This document shows positions 22,338-29,043 of a DNA stretch of 29,144 bases, piece by piece; within the stretch, counting starts at the first letter, position 1, and every line of letters starts with the position of its first letter. The position numbers and the translations under genes are program-made. Under the pieces are notes generated by a model that ran no database searches, was not told where the DNA came from, and saw only the letters and a list, made by a program, of their open reading frames with translations. The stretch spans positions 1 to 29,144 of the forward strand of contig CAKTMC010000021.1 in NCBI GenBank assembly GCA_934573735.1. The letters run 5' to 3'. The DNA comes from an uncultured Oscillospiraceae bacterium. GTDB taxonomy: Bacteria > Bacillota > Clostridia > Oscillospirales > Oscillospiraceae.

Positions 22338-24130
22338 TGGCAAAGAAGCAAAAGATACAGTATCCCAATCCGGAATTCTGGAAATGCAAAGATGAGATAG
22401 ACTGGGCTGCCCAGTGGGAAAACCTCAAAGAGGTTGGCGGCATTGCCTGGGATCTCCTCAAGGCTACCGACTGGAAGCAGTTCGGTCAGGATCGTGTAAA
22501 TGATATTAAGGCCGACTTCGAGCGCATCAAGGGCGAGTACAAGGACTTCATGGCTCTTGACGCTGCCGGTAAGAAGGATCGCGTAATCAACGGTGAAAAG
22601 AGCCTCGGCCGCCTCTACCGCAAGGGCGCCATGGCCACCGTCCGCCGTGAGTGGCGCGGCATCAAGGACACCGCATACGACTTCTATGAGTGGGCTCGTA
22701 TGTGGGGCATGCTCCTTATGACCTTCTCCAAGGACCTCATCCCCGCCCTCAACGGCGCACTGTACTACCGCTGGATGATCTCCTACTTCTGCTGCCACGG
22801 CTTCATGGATAAGAACATCATGGGTCTGCGCGGCTCCAACCTGCGCATGAGCCATCTGCTCATCTATGATATATTCCGCTACGTCGCAGAGAACCTCGTT
22901 CTCTCCGCCAAGGCCGACGAGAAGAACGGCAACAGCGGCGCTCTCAACCAGCGCACCGTTCTGTTCGACGAGATGACCATGGGTCAGATCATGGGCGGCT
23001 TCCCCGACCTGTACGGCTTCCCCCATCAGCTTCTCGGCGTGTTCCTCGTCTCCGAGATAGACCAGCTCACCTGCGTTCCCTACATCGATGCGGTTGAGTC
23101 CTACGGTCTGCCCTCCGACACCTGCCCCGTTCCCTCCTCCGAGTGCGGCGCACTGGTTATCGACGCTCTGCCGCACATGGGCTCCTGCTTCCTCTCCTCC
23201 TCCATGCCCTGCGACGGCTCCACCATGGCATCCTCCTACTACTCCCGCCGCTTCCCGAACGTCCCCATATTCCATCTTTGCTTCCCCGTCCGCTACTTGG
23301 ATGAGGAGACCGTTCAGATGGGCGCCGAGGATATCAGAGCCTGCATAAAGTTCATCGAGGAGCGCACCGGCGCAAAGTGGAACTGGGATGCATACTTCAC
23401 CATGATTAAGCGCTTCAATCAGGAGACTGCTTACGAGCTTCAGAAGTGGGAAGTCAACAAGTCTGCATACCCGCAGCTTCTCGGCCCCTGCTACGAGCTG
23501 TTCCGCAAGTGGAACTACGAGATGGACGGCGGCGCGGATCCTCGTGTCATCAAGACCTTCGAGAAGGTCAACAACATCCTGATGAAGGCCTACGAGAACA
23601 AGGAAGAGGCTTGGCCCGGCAAGATGAAGTATCGTGCTATCGTCTGGTCCTGCCCTGCTCACTACTATGCAAACTTCTCCAACTGGCTTGCTAACTGCTG
23701 GGGCGTCAACGTCCTGGTCGAGATGGAGTCTCTGAACTTCACCAAGCCTCTTGAGACCGAGGACAAGGAAGAAGCCCTCCGCGACCTCGCCCGCCTCTAC
23801 GAGCGTATGGTTATGCGTCGTCACACCAACGGCGGCTACCAGAACGTCGTAGATGAGCTGTGGAAACAGTGCGAGGACTGGAACGCAAAGCTCATCATCA
23901 TGTACCAGAACGTCGCCTGCAAGAACATGGCTACCGTTCAGGGCGTGCTGGACGATCAGGGCCGCGAGCGTGGCTACGACCTCATCTGGGTCGAGCACGA
24001 CCTTATGGACCCGCGTACCGTTTCCCGCCGCTCCATGCGCGACAAGGTCAACGAGTATATGCGTACTGTCATGAAGGCAGAGCCTGTTGATCCGTCCCTG
24101 GTTGAGTTTGAGGACGAGGTCTGCATGTAA
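22337..24130 (+). CDS. 2-hydroxyacyl-CoA dehydratase-family protein, long subunit with N-terminal extension
   Basis: At 597 residues this is clearly longer than the usual 400-480. Residues 1-130 are a Trp-rich, charged, mostly helical extension unlike the normal N-terminus. The dehydratase-like region begins near 140 and includes FCCHG (152-153), DTCPVPSSECGAL (Cys263, Cys270) and the SSSMPCDGS segment (Cys292). Later Cys include HLCFP, WSCPAHYY and NCWG. More than twelve Cys are spread through the chain. It would form a heterodimer with the preceding subunit, whose stop shares a base with this start. Codon use is strongly biased, suggesting high expression. Substrate and cluster type cannot be read from sequence. 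Confidence 0.8.
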   Translation: MAKKQKIQYPNPEFWKCKDEIDWAAQWENLKEVGGIAWDLLKATDWKQFGQDRVNDIKADFERIKGEYKDFMALDAAGKKDRVINGEKSLGRLYRKGAMATVRREWRGIKDTAYDFYEWARMWGMLLMTFSKDLIPALNGALYYRWMISYFCCHGFMDKNIMGLRGSNLRMSHLLIYDIFRYVAENLVLSAKADEKNGNSGALNQRTVLFDEMTMGQIMGGFPDLYGFPHQLLGVFLVSEIDQLTCVPYIDAVESYGLPSDTCPVPSSECGALVIDALPHMGSCFLSSSMPCDGSTMASSYYSRRFPNVPIFHLCFPVRYLDEETVQMGAEDIRACIKFIEERTGAKWNWDAYFTMIKRFNQETAYELQKWEVNKSAYPQLLGPCYELFRKWNYEMDGGADPRVIKTFEKVNNILMKAYENKEEAWPGKMKYRAIVWSCPAHYYANFSNWLANCWGVNVLVEMESLNFTKPLETEDKEEALRDLARLYERMVMRRHTNGGYQNVVDELWKQCEDWNAKLIIMYQNVACKNMATVQGVLDDQGRERGYDLIWVEHDLMDPRTVSRRSMRDKVNEYMRTVMKAEPVDPSLVEFEDEVCM

Positions 24131-24173
24131 GACCGGTCACGGCTATATTTCTGCAATTTCCTGAAAGCTTTAT

Positions 24174-24202
24174 AGGCTTCCGGAGTGAAGCTCCGGGAGC
24201 CT
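24174..24202 (+). other. Intercistronic hairpin 2 of the operon
   Basis: A 12-base stem (24174-24185 with 24191-24202, one wobble) and TGAAG loop in the gap between the long subunit and the activator. A-rich rather than T-rich sequence follows, so it probably acts on mRNA stability or processing. The rest of the gap 24131-24260 holds only the GGAGG site of the activator. Confidence 0.75.
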
Positions 24203-24260
24203 GTGTAAAAACCCTTTAATTCTTATTTGATAAAGAAAAATTAAACTGGAGGAATACATA

Positions 24261-25055
24261 ATGAAATACTTTGGCGGCTGCGACGTGGGCTCCACCTACA
24301 CCAAGGCAGTTATACTCGACGAAAACGGCAAGATGATAGCCGATACCACCATCCGCAGCAAGATAAACTCCGAGCTGAGCGCAATCGCCGCTATGGAAGA
24401 AGTCTGCAAGCAGGCGGGTCTGAAGGACTCCAAGGAGCTTTCCTACCTCATCGGTACCGGCTACGGCCGCAACAAGGTACCCTTCGCAGATGAAAACATC
24501 TCCGAGATCTCCTGCCACGCAATGGGCGTTCACGTGACTGACCCGAGCGTCAAGGCAATCATCGACATCGGCGGACAGGACGTTAAGGGCATCAGCATCG
24601 ACACCGACGGCACTGTCAAGAACTTTGCAATGAACGACAAGTGCGCAGCCGGTACCGGCCGCTTCTTCGAGGCAATGGCACGCTCCTTCGAGCTTAGCCT
24701 GCCCGAGTTCTCCAAGCTCTCTCTGACTGCAAAGAACGTTATCCCCATCACCGCACAGTGCACCGTTTTCGCAGAGTCTGAGGTCATCACCCTCGTCGGC
24801 GAAGGCAAGCCCATGGACGAGATCGCAGCCGGTATCGAGATGGCAGTTGCAAAGCGCTGCTTCGTCATGGCCAAGAAGGCCGGCGCAACCGACAGCATCA
24901 CCCTGACCGGCGGCTGTGCAAAGAACGACGGTCTGAAGGAAGCGATCGAGCACGTTCTCAAGCTCAAGGTCGTCAACCTCAAGACTGACCCCCAGCTCAT
25001 GGGCGCTCTCGGCGCTGCCGAGTATGCTCGTCAGAAGGGTCTGGCAAAGAAGTAA
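24261..25055 (+). CDS. (R)-2-hydroxyacyl-CoA dehydratase activator (HgdC/BcrA-type ATPase)
   Basis: This 264-residue ASKHA-fold ATPase has GGCDVGSTYTKAV (5-17) as phosphate-1 loop and IDIGGQDVKGI (101-111) as phosphate-2. Cys128 in NDKCAAGTGRF and Cys167 in TAQCTVFAESE correspond to the two Cys per subunit that bridge one [4Fe-4S] across the HgdC dimer. ATP hydrolysis drives a low-potential electron into the partner dehydratase or double-cubane protein. The length is normal and all key residues are present. It lies directly after the two dehydratase-family genes, so its partner is clear. The enzyme is expected to be highly oxygen-sensitive. Confidence 0.94.
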   Translation: MKYFGGCDVGSTYTKAVILDENGKMIADTTIRSKINSELSAIAAMEEVCKQAGLKDSKELSYLIGTGYGRNKVPFADENISEISCHAMGVHVTDPSVKAIIDIGGQDVKGISIDTDGTVKNFAMNDKCAAGTGRFFEAMARSFELSLPEFSKLSLTAKNVIPITAQCTVFAESEVITLVGEGKPMDEIAAGIEMAVAKRCFVMAKKAGATDSITLTGGCAKNDGLKEAIEHVLKLKVVNLKTDPQLMGALGAAEYARQKGLAKK

Positions 25056-25072
25056 TTCTGCAATACTCCCTG

Positions 25073-25104
25073 CATATGCCGGAGTCTTCCGGCTCCGGCA
25101 TATG
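25073..25104 (+). other. Intercistronic hairpin 3 of the operon
   Basis: A perfect 12-base stem (CATATGCCGGAG with CTCCGGCATATG) around eight bases lies between the activator and the small membrane-peptide gene, with no T-run after it. Confidence 0.8.
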
Positions 25105-25134
25105 TTCATATAACGAAAGGAGCATATTTCTAAT

Positions 25135-25293
25135 ATGTGCAAATTCTTAAAGAAACTGCTTAAGGTGCTTTGCACTACTGTCGGTATCCTGTTTGTCGTG
25201 TACTTCTGGAACCTTGACCAGAAGCTCCTCGGCTGGGCTTACAAGCAGGTTAACCTGATATTTGACCGCAAGAAGGTAGACCAGGTATTCTAA
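25135..25293 (+). CDS. 52-residue single-pass membrane peptide in the dehydratase operon
   Basis: The ORF runs from ATG 25135 to TAA 25291-25293, between the activator and the CdhC-like gene, three bases before the latter. A GAAAGGAG site lies 12 bases upstream (long but plausible spacing). The peptide starts with a Cys/Lys-rich amphipathic segment (Lys at 3, 6, 7 and 10), has a hydrophobic helix at about 11-24 (LCTTVGILFVVYFW), then a polar tail ending Lys-Val-Asp-Gln-Val-Phe. Codon choice matches the operon's biased pattern. Its size, charge and place suggest a small membrane anchor or partner for the complex. No family recognised. Confidence 0.7.
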   Translation: MCKFLKKLLKVLCTTVGILFVVYFWNLDQKLLGWAYKQVNLIFDRKKVDQVF

Positions 25294-25296
25294 TAT

Positions 25297-26028
25297 ATGG
25301 AGCTTTACAATTCTCTCATTAAGGATACCAAGGCGTTCTTTGACGGCAAAAATCCGCAGCGCTGGAGCTATAACGAGCGCGACTGCTGGACGGATCTGGG
25401 CTCGAGCGAGCTGGTTCTCCAGAAGGATGCGGCGTTTGAGCTGGGCGCAATGGGCAAGGGCTCGGCAAACTACGTGCTCTTTACCTCAAACTCCGAGCTT
25501 GTCGAGCATGACGAGGTCGAGCTTTACGGCGCAGACCTCAAGGACATCAAGGGCGACTGCGACTTTGCGCGCATAGTTCTTCTGCGTGTCGGCGTGCTGG
25601 ACGAGGACGACGAGCGAGTGTACCGCACGCTCAAGGATATTGAGTTTGCCAAGTACCATGTATATCCCGAGGGCTACATGGTTCGCATGTCTCCCGAGAG
25701 CTATCGCGAGCAGGTTCGCGTCAGCAAGACTGCCATACGCAGAGGCATCAGCTTCAAGCGCATCGGCATGAGCTATATCAGGGAATACAAGAAGAACCCC
25801 AACGTGCTGGCGGCGAAGGTAATTTTCGTTACCGAGAAGGGCATGGACTACTCTGCTATGCAGAAGGAAGCCAAGAAGGCCAACGACGTCACCGGCACCC
25901 TCACCCATATTCTCGAGGGTCTGCCCACGGACTGCTCCGTGTGCGCGCTCAAGGATGTGTGCGAGGAAGTCGAGGGCATGAAGGAGCTGCACTTTGGTAT
26001 CGGCTCCAAGGGCACCGACAATCATTGA
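25297..26028 (+). CDS. Stand-alone CdhC/acetyl-CoA-synthase-like C-terminal domain protein
   Basis: This 243-residue protein resembles the C-terminal part of acetyl-CoA synthase/CODH beta (CdhC, AcsB): ELVEHDEVELYGADLKDI (67-84), a YPEGYMVRMS strand (123-132), and the helix SFKRIGMSYIREY (152-164) before a KVIFVTE strand. A Cys213-x2-Cys216-x5-Cys222 cluster lies near the C-terminus where ACS has its first A-cluster Cys. The fourth cluster Cys and the Cys-Gly-Cys site for the distal nickel are absent, and the chain ends about 20 residues later. It is therefore not a complete acetyl-CoA synthase. It shares an operon with a CooC-like ATPase, making a metal centre plausible. The family call is from motif memory, not a search. 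Confidence 0.65.
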   Translation: MELYNSLIKDTKAFFDGKNPQRWSYNERDCWTDLGSSELVLQKDAAFELGAMGKGSANYVLFTSNSELVEHDEVELYGADLKDIKGDCDFARIVLLRVGVLDEDDERVYRTLKDIEFAKYHVYPEGYMVRMSPESYREQVRVSKTAIRRGISFKRIGMSYIREYKKNPNVLAAKVIFVTEKGMDYSAMQKEAKKANDVTGTLTHILEGLPTDCSVCALKDVCEEVEGMKELHFGIGSKGTDNH

Positions 26029-26043
26029 TATCTGCACTTATGG

Positions 26044-26072
26044 AAAGCGCCGGATTTTTCCGGCGCTTTTTT
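26044..26072 (+). terminator. Terminator of the CooC-dehydratase-CdhC-like operon
   Basis: A ten-base perfect stem (26044-26053 with 26060-26069) ends in six T (26067-26072), 15 bases after the stop codon. Confidence 0.92.
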
Positions 26073-26136
26073 ATGCTTATTTTCATCTATTCACGCATAT
26101 ATTTATATAGAATAATATATCGGGGGGGGTGGACTT

Positions 26137-26427
26137 ATGCCGTATGAGAGCCTGCCGCCGGTGCAGAAAAGTGAGCGTGCGCACAGCGTCTGCATCGAGG
26201 GACGGGAAAAAATGAAAATACATGGCGTGGACGACGTTTCGGGCTTTGACGAAAACATGGTCGTCCTCTGCTCGTCACAGGGGGATATCACCGTGCGCGG
26301 TCAGGGACTGCACATAGAGCGCATCGACCTTGACGCGGGCTGCCTTGAGCTGCACGGACACATTCAGGAGCTGAGCTATGACGAGCCTGCGCCGAGCGGC
26401 GGCTTTTGGTCAAGGCTATTCGGATAG
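26137..26427 (+). CDS. yabP: Sporulation protein YabP
   Basis: This 96-residue YabP/YqfC-family protein has the pattern HSVCIEGREKMKIHGVDDVSGFDENMVVLCSSQGDI (about 21-55) typical of YabP. In Bacillus subtilis YabP and YabQ are made in the mother cell under sigma-E and are needed for spore-coat/cortex formation. The ribosome-binding site is odd: eight G in a row (26122-26129) instead of AGGAGG. The upstream stretch 26073-26121 is very AT-rich and may hold a sigma-E promoter, though I see no clean match. It is first in a block with yabQ, divIC and an S1 protein. Confidence 0.9.
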   Translation: MPYESLPPVQKSERAHSVCIEGREKMKIHGVDDVSGFDENMVVLCSSQGDITVRGQGLHIERIDLDAGCLELHGHIQELSYDEPAPSGGFWSRLFG

Positions 26428-26430
26428 CGC

Positions 26431-26829
26431 ATGGGGCTTAAAATATCCGAGCAGGCGAGGCTGCTTGTGCTTGCCCATGCGGGCGGCTGGCTTATGGGGC
26501 TTATATATGACTTGCTGCGCCCGCCGCGCCGGAGACTTACTAAGACATGGGCGTCAATGCTCGATGTGTTATTCTGTATTATTGCGGGAGCCGGAGCTTT
26601 TATGTTCGCTATGGGGGCGGGCAGCGGGCGGCTCGGCGTCTGGGAGCTTGCCGCCGCGCTCATGGGATTTTTGCTGTATTTATATACTCTCAGCCGATTT
26701 TTAGAGCCTTTGCTTGATAAAATCTGCGGCGGCGCGTGGAAAATTGCCGCCGTGCTCAAAAAACTTACAAAAAAGATTAAAATTTTGAAAAAAGATACTT
26801 CCAAAAACGAAAAGAATGTTTTATTATAA
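26431..26829 (+). CDS. yabQ: Spore cortex biosynthesis protein YabQ
   Basis: This 132-residue membrane protein has about three hydrophobic segments (roughly 10-28, 43-62, 70-88), the YDLLRPPRR loop seen in YabQ proteins, and a Lys-rich C-terminal tail. It lies three bases after yabP and before divIC, the standard order in spore-forming Firmicutes. The start has only a weak ribosome-binding site, so translation is probably coupled to yabP. In Bacillus YabQ is needed for cortex formation. Confidence 0.87.
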   Translation: MGLKISEQARLLVLAHAGGWLMGLIYDLLRPPRRRLTKTWASMLDVLFCIIAGAGAFMFAMGAGSGRLGVWELAAALMGFLLYLYTLSRFLEPLLDKICGGAWKIAAVLKKLTKKIKILKKDTSKNEKNVLL

Positions 26830-26839
26830 AGGATAGGTA

Positions 26840-27121
26840 ATGAACACTAAAGAGCGAATACTGCGTATCGTCGCGGTGGCGCTGCTTGCCTATTCTCTGT
26901 GGAGCTTTGCGTCTGTGCAGCTTGAGCTGAGGCGCGCAAGAAGCTTTTCCGCAGAGCTGGATGAGCGGCTGTCGGAGCTTCAAGCCGAGAACTGCGAGCT
27001 TTGCGAGAAGCTGCGGCACAGCCGAGACGAGGACGCTATTGAAGCCATTGCCCGCGAACGGCTTGGTCTCGTAATGCCGGGCGAAATTATATTTTATTTT
27101 ATATCAGACAGAGAGGATTAA
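26840..27121 (+). CDS. divIC: Septum formation initiator DivIC/FtsB-like
   Basis: This 93-residue bitopic protein has a short cytoplasmic start, one transmembrane helix (about 9-25), a coiled coil rich in Glu and Leu (30-65), and the family's ARERLGLVMPGEIIFYF ending. DivIC forms a complex with FtsL and DivIB at the division site. The gene follows yabQ after ten bases with a weak AAAGGAT site. Confidence 0.88.
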   Translation: MNTKERILRIVAVALLAYSLWSFASVQLELRRARSFSAELDERLSELQAENCELCEKLRHSRDEDAIEAIARERLGLVMPGEIIFYFISDRED

Positions 27122-27124
27122 TTT

Positions 27125-27574
27125 ATGGCGCTGGAAGTTGGGGCTGTTCTTGAGGGGAAGGTAACCGGGATAACGAAGTTTGGCGTTTTCGTTGCCCTGC
27201 CGGAGGGCAAGAGTGGACTTGTCCACATTTCGGAGGTGGCGAACGCCTTTGTCAACGACATAAACGAGCATGTTCAAATGGGGCAGACGGTCAAGGTGCG
27301 CGTTCTGAACATCACGGACGACGGGAAGATAAACCTGTCCATAAAGCGCGCGCAGGAGATGCCGCCGCGCCAGAGTAACTCGGAGCGCCTTGCAAGACCC
27401 AGACCCAGCGCCTCGCATCAGGAGCGTCAGGTCGAGAGCCGGGGCACGGTCAATCCCCCCACAGCCGACCAGAGCTTTGAGGACAGACTCAAAAAGTTTA
27501 TGCAGGAGTCGGACAGCCGCATTGCGGATAACCGTATGTATTCCGACCGCAAGCAGCGCAGCCGCAGAAGATAA
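27125..27574 (+). CDS. S1 RNA-binding domain protein (YabR-like)
   Basis: In this 149-residue protein residues 1-75 form one S1 domain (GAVLEGKVTGITKFGVFVALPEGKSGLVHISEVA and VKVRVLNITDDGKINLSIKRA). The rest is a disordered Arg/Ser/Gln-rich tail with a short conserved SFEDRLKKFMQESDSRI helix. YabR-type proteins bind RNA or ribosomes; their exact role is poorly known. It ends the block after divIC as in many Firmicutes. Confidence 0.9.
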   Translation: MALEVGAVLEGKVTGITKFGVFVALPEGKSGLVHISEVANAFVNDINEHVQMGQTVKVRVLNITDDGKINLSIKRAQEMPPRQSNSERLARPRPSASHQERQVESRGTVNPPTADQSFEDRLKKFMQESDSRIADNRMYSDRKQRSRRR

Positions 27575-27579
27575 AAACA

Positions 27580-27613
27580 GCCGGTGCAGATCGAAATCTC
27601 GGTCAGCACCGGC
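27580..27613. terminator. Bidirectional terminator between the S1 gene and the antiporter
   Basis: GCCGGTGC pairs with GCACCGGC (27580-27587, 27606-27613), with a nested small hairpin inside. T-rich sequence follows on the plus side and a T5 run on the minus side, serving both convergent transcripts. Confidence 0.78.
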
Positions 27614-27620
27614 GATTATT

Positions 27621-28931
27621 TTATTTATTACGCTCGGGGATTATATAGATAAACACGAGCGAGCTGAGCAGCAGCGCGAAGGGGTAGAAGAGCTTCGGGA
27701 TAATCTGGAATGCCGAAACATCATAGCCAAGCACGGCCGCCTGAGAGATGGCGACGAGCATCTGCGCGCCGTAGGGGATGATGCCCTGGAACACGCAGGA
27801 AAAGGTATCGAGCAGGGAAGCGGTCTTGCGCGAGGAAATGCCGTAATCCTCGGCCATTTCCTTGGCGATGGGGTTTGCCATGACTATGGCGACGGTGTTG
27901 TTTGCGGTCGCAATGTCCATCGCACCGACAAGGAGACCCATACCGAGCTGACCGCCCTTTTTGCCGCGGAATACCTTCTTGATGCCGTAGAGCAGCGCGT
28001 CAAAGCCGCCGTGCTCACGGATGAGCGCGCATATCGCGGCAACGAGAATGGCGACCATCGTTGTTTCGAACATACTGCTTGCGCCGACTCCCATGTTTGC
28101 CAGAAGATCGGTCGCTGCGGTCGCGCCCGTGGCGAGCATGATAATCGAGCCGGAGACAATGCCGATAAGCAGCACGACAAAGACGTTGATGCCCGCAATG
28201 CCGCCTATGAGGACGAGCACATAGGGGATTATCTGGATGAGGTTATAGCCCGGAAGCTCCGCCGCCTGAACGTCGGCCTTGAACGTCAGGACGAGTATAA
28301 GAGCGAGGGTCAGCAGTGCCGCGGGGAGAGCTATCCAGAAGTTCTCGCGGAACTTATCCTTCATCGCACAGCCCTGACCGTTGCAGGCGGCGATGGTGGT
28401 GTCAGAGATAAAGGAGAGGTTGTCGCCGAACATTGCGCCGCCCATGACGGTAGCTATGCACAGCGGCAGGCTGTATCCGGAGGCGGCGGCGATGGGCAGA
28501 GCTATCGGGACGATGAGAGAAATCGTGCCGACGGAGGTGCCCATGGCGGTGGAAACAAAGCAGCTTATAAGAAACAGCACCGCGACGGAATACTTCGCGG
28601 GGATAATCGACAGCAGGAAGTAGGCGACGCTCTCGGCGCTGCTGCGGCCGACGACGCCGACAAATATACCGGCTGCCATGAATATCAGTATCATGGTGAC
28701 GATATTCTTGTCGCCGATGCCGCGACCCATGAGCTCAAGCTTTGCATCAAAGCTCAATGCGCGGTTTTGCAGACAGGCGACAAGCAGCGCCACGAGAAAG
28801 GCTACAACGATGGGAATATTGTAAAAGCCCATGTTGATTTTCATTACATACTTAAAAATAATGCCGAGCCCGAGGTAAAGTACCAGAAATACACCTATGG
28901 GCAGCAAAGCTGCGGCCTTGCCCTTTTTCAT
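27621..28931 (-). CDS. NhaC-family Na+/H+ antiporter-like membrane transporter
   Basis: This 436-residue protein has about eleven to twelve transmembrane segments and NhaC-family features: GTSVGTISLIVPIALP (near 133-148), GGAMFGDNLSFISDTTIAA (about 165-183) and ATANNTVAIVMANPIA in the C-terminal half. The family exchanges sodium for protons or carries organic acids or amino acids with sodium; substrate cannot be fixed. It is monocistronic, with GGAGG before the ATG, a consensus promoter (29015-29043) and a leader hairpin (28953-28988). Confidence 0.87.
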   Translation of the reverse strand: MKKGKAAALLPIGVFLVLYLGLGIIFKYVMKINMGFYNIPIVVAFLVALLVACLQNRALSFDAKLELMGRGIGDKNIVTMILIFMAAGIFVGVVGRSSAESVAYFLLSIIPAKYSVAVLFLISCFVSTAMGTSVGTISLIVPIALPIAAASGYSLPLCIATVMGGAMFGDNLSFISDTTIAACNGQGCAMKDKFRENFWIALPAALLTLALILVLTFKADVQAAELPGYNLIQIIPYVLVLIGGIAGINVFVVLLIGIVSGSIIMLATGATAATDLLANMGVGASSMFETTMVAILVAAICALIREHGGFDALLYGIKKVFRGKKGGQLGMGLLVGAMDIATANNTVAIVMANPIAKEMAEDYGISSRKTASLLDTFSCVFQGIIPYGAQMLVAISQAAVLGYDVSAFQIIPKLFYPFALLLSSLVFIYIIPERNK

Positions 28932-28952
28932 ATCTTGTCCTCCATGCGCGCA

Positions 28953-28988
28953 AAAGCTCCCGCCCTGCCTAAAAGGACGGGAGGCTTT
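28953..28988 (-). promoter_or_regulatory. Leader hairpin of the antiporter gene (possible attenuator)
   Basis: An imperfect stem of about 12 pairs (28953-28965 with 28975-28988, one bulge, one mismatch) is followed by four T on the minus strand. It lies between the promoter and the ATG, so it would be transcribed as part of the 5' leader. Confidence 0.5.
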
Positions 28989-29014
28989 GGTATTTGCCGT
29001 AGTAAATCGTTACA

Positions 29015-29043
29015 ATTTTACCGTAAAAAGCGCGTAATGTCAA
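29015..29043 (-). promoter_or_regulatory. Promoter of the antiporter gene
   Basis: On the minus strand TTGACA (29038-29043), a 17-base spacer and TAAAAT (29015-29020). The start near 29008 gives a leader of about 77 bases. The last 100 bases of the window (29044-29144) show no supported gene. Confidence 0.8.

Noticed and set aside
14288..26028. Aromatic amino-acid (fld-type) reductive fermentation cluster formed by the CoA-transferase, Tyr importer and dehydratase
   Set aside because: The genes are separated by terminators, the transferase is class I rather than the FldA type, and the dehydratase operon carries CooC- and CdhC-like genes foreign to fld clusters.
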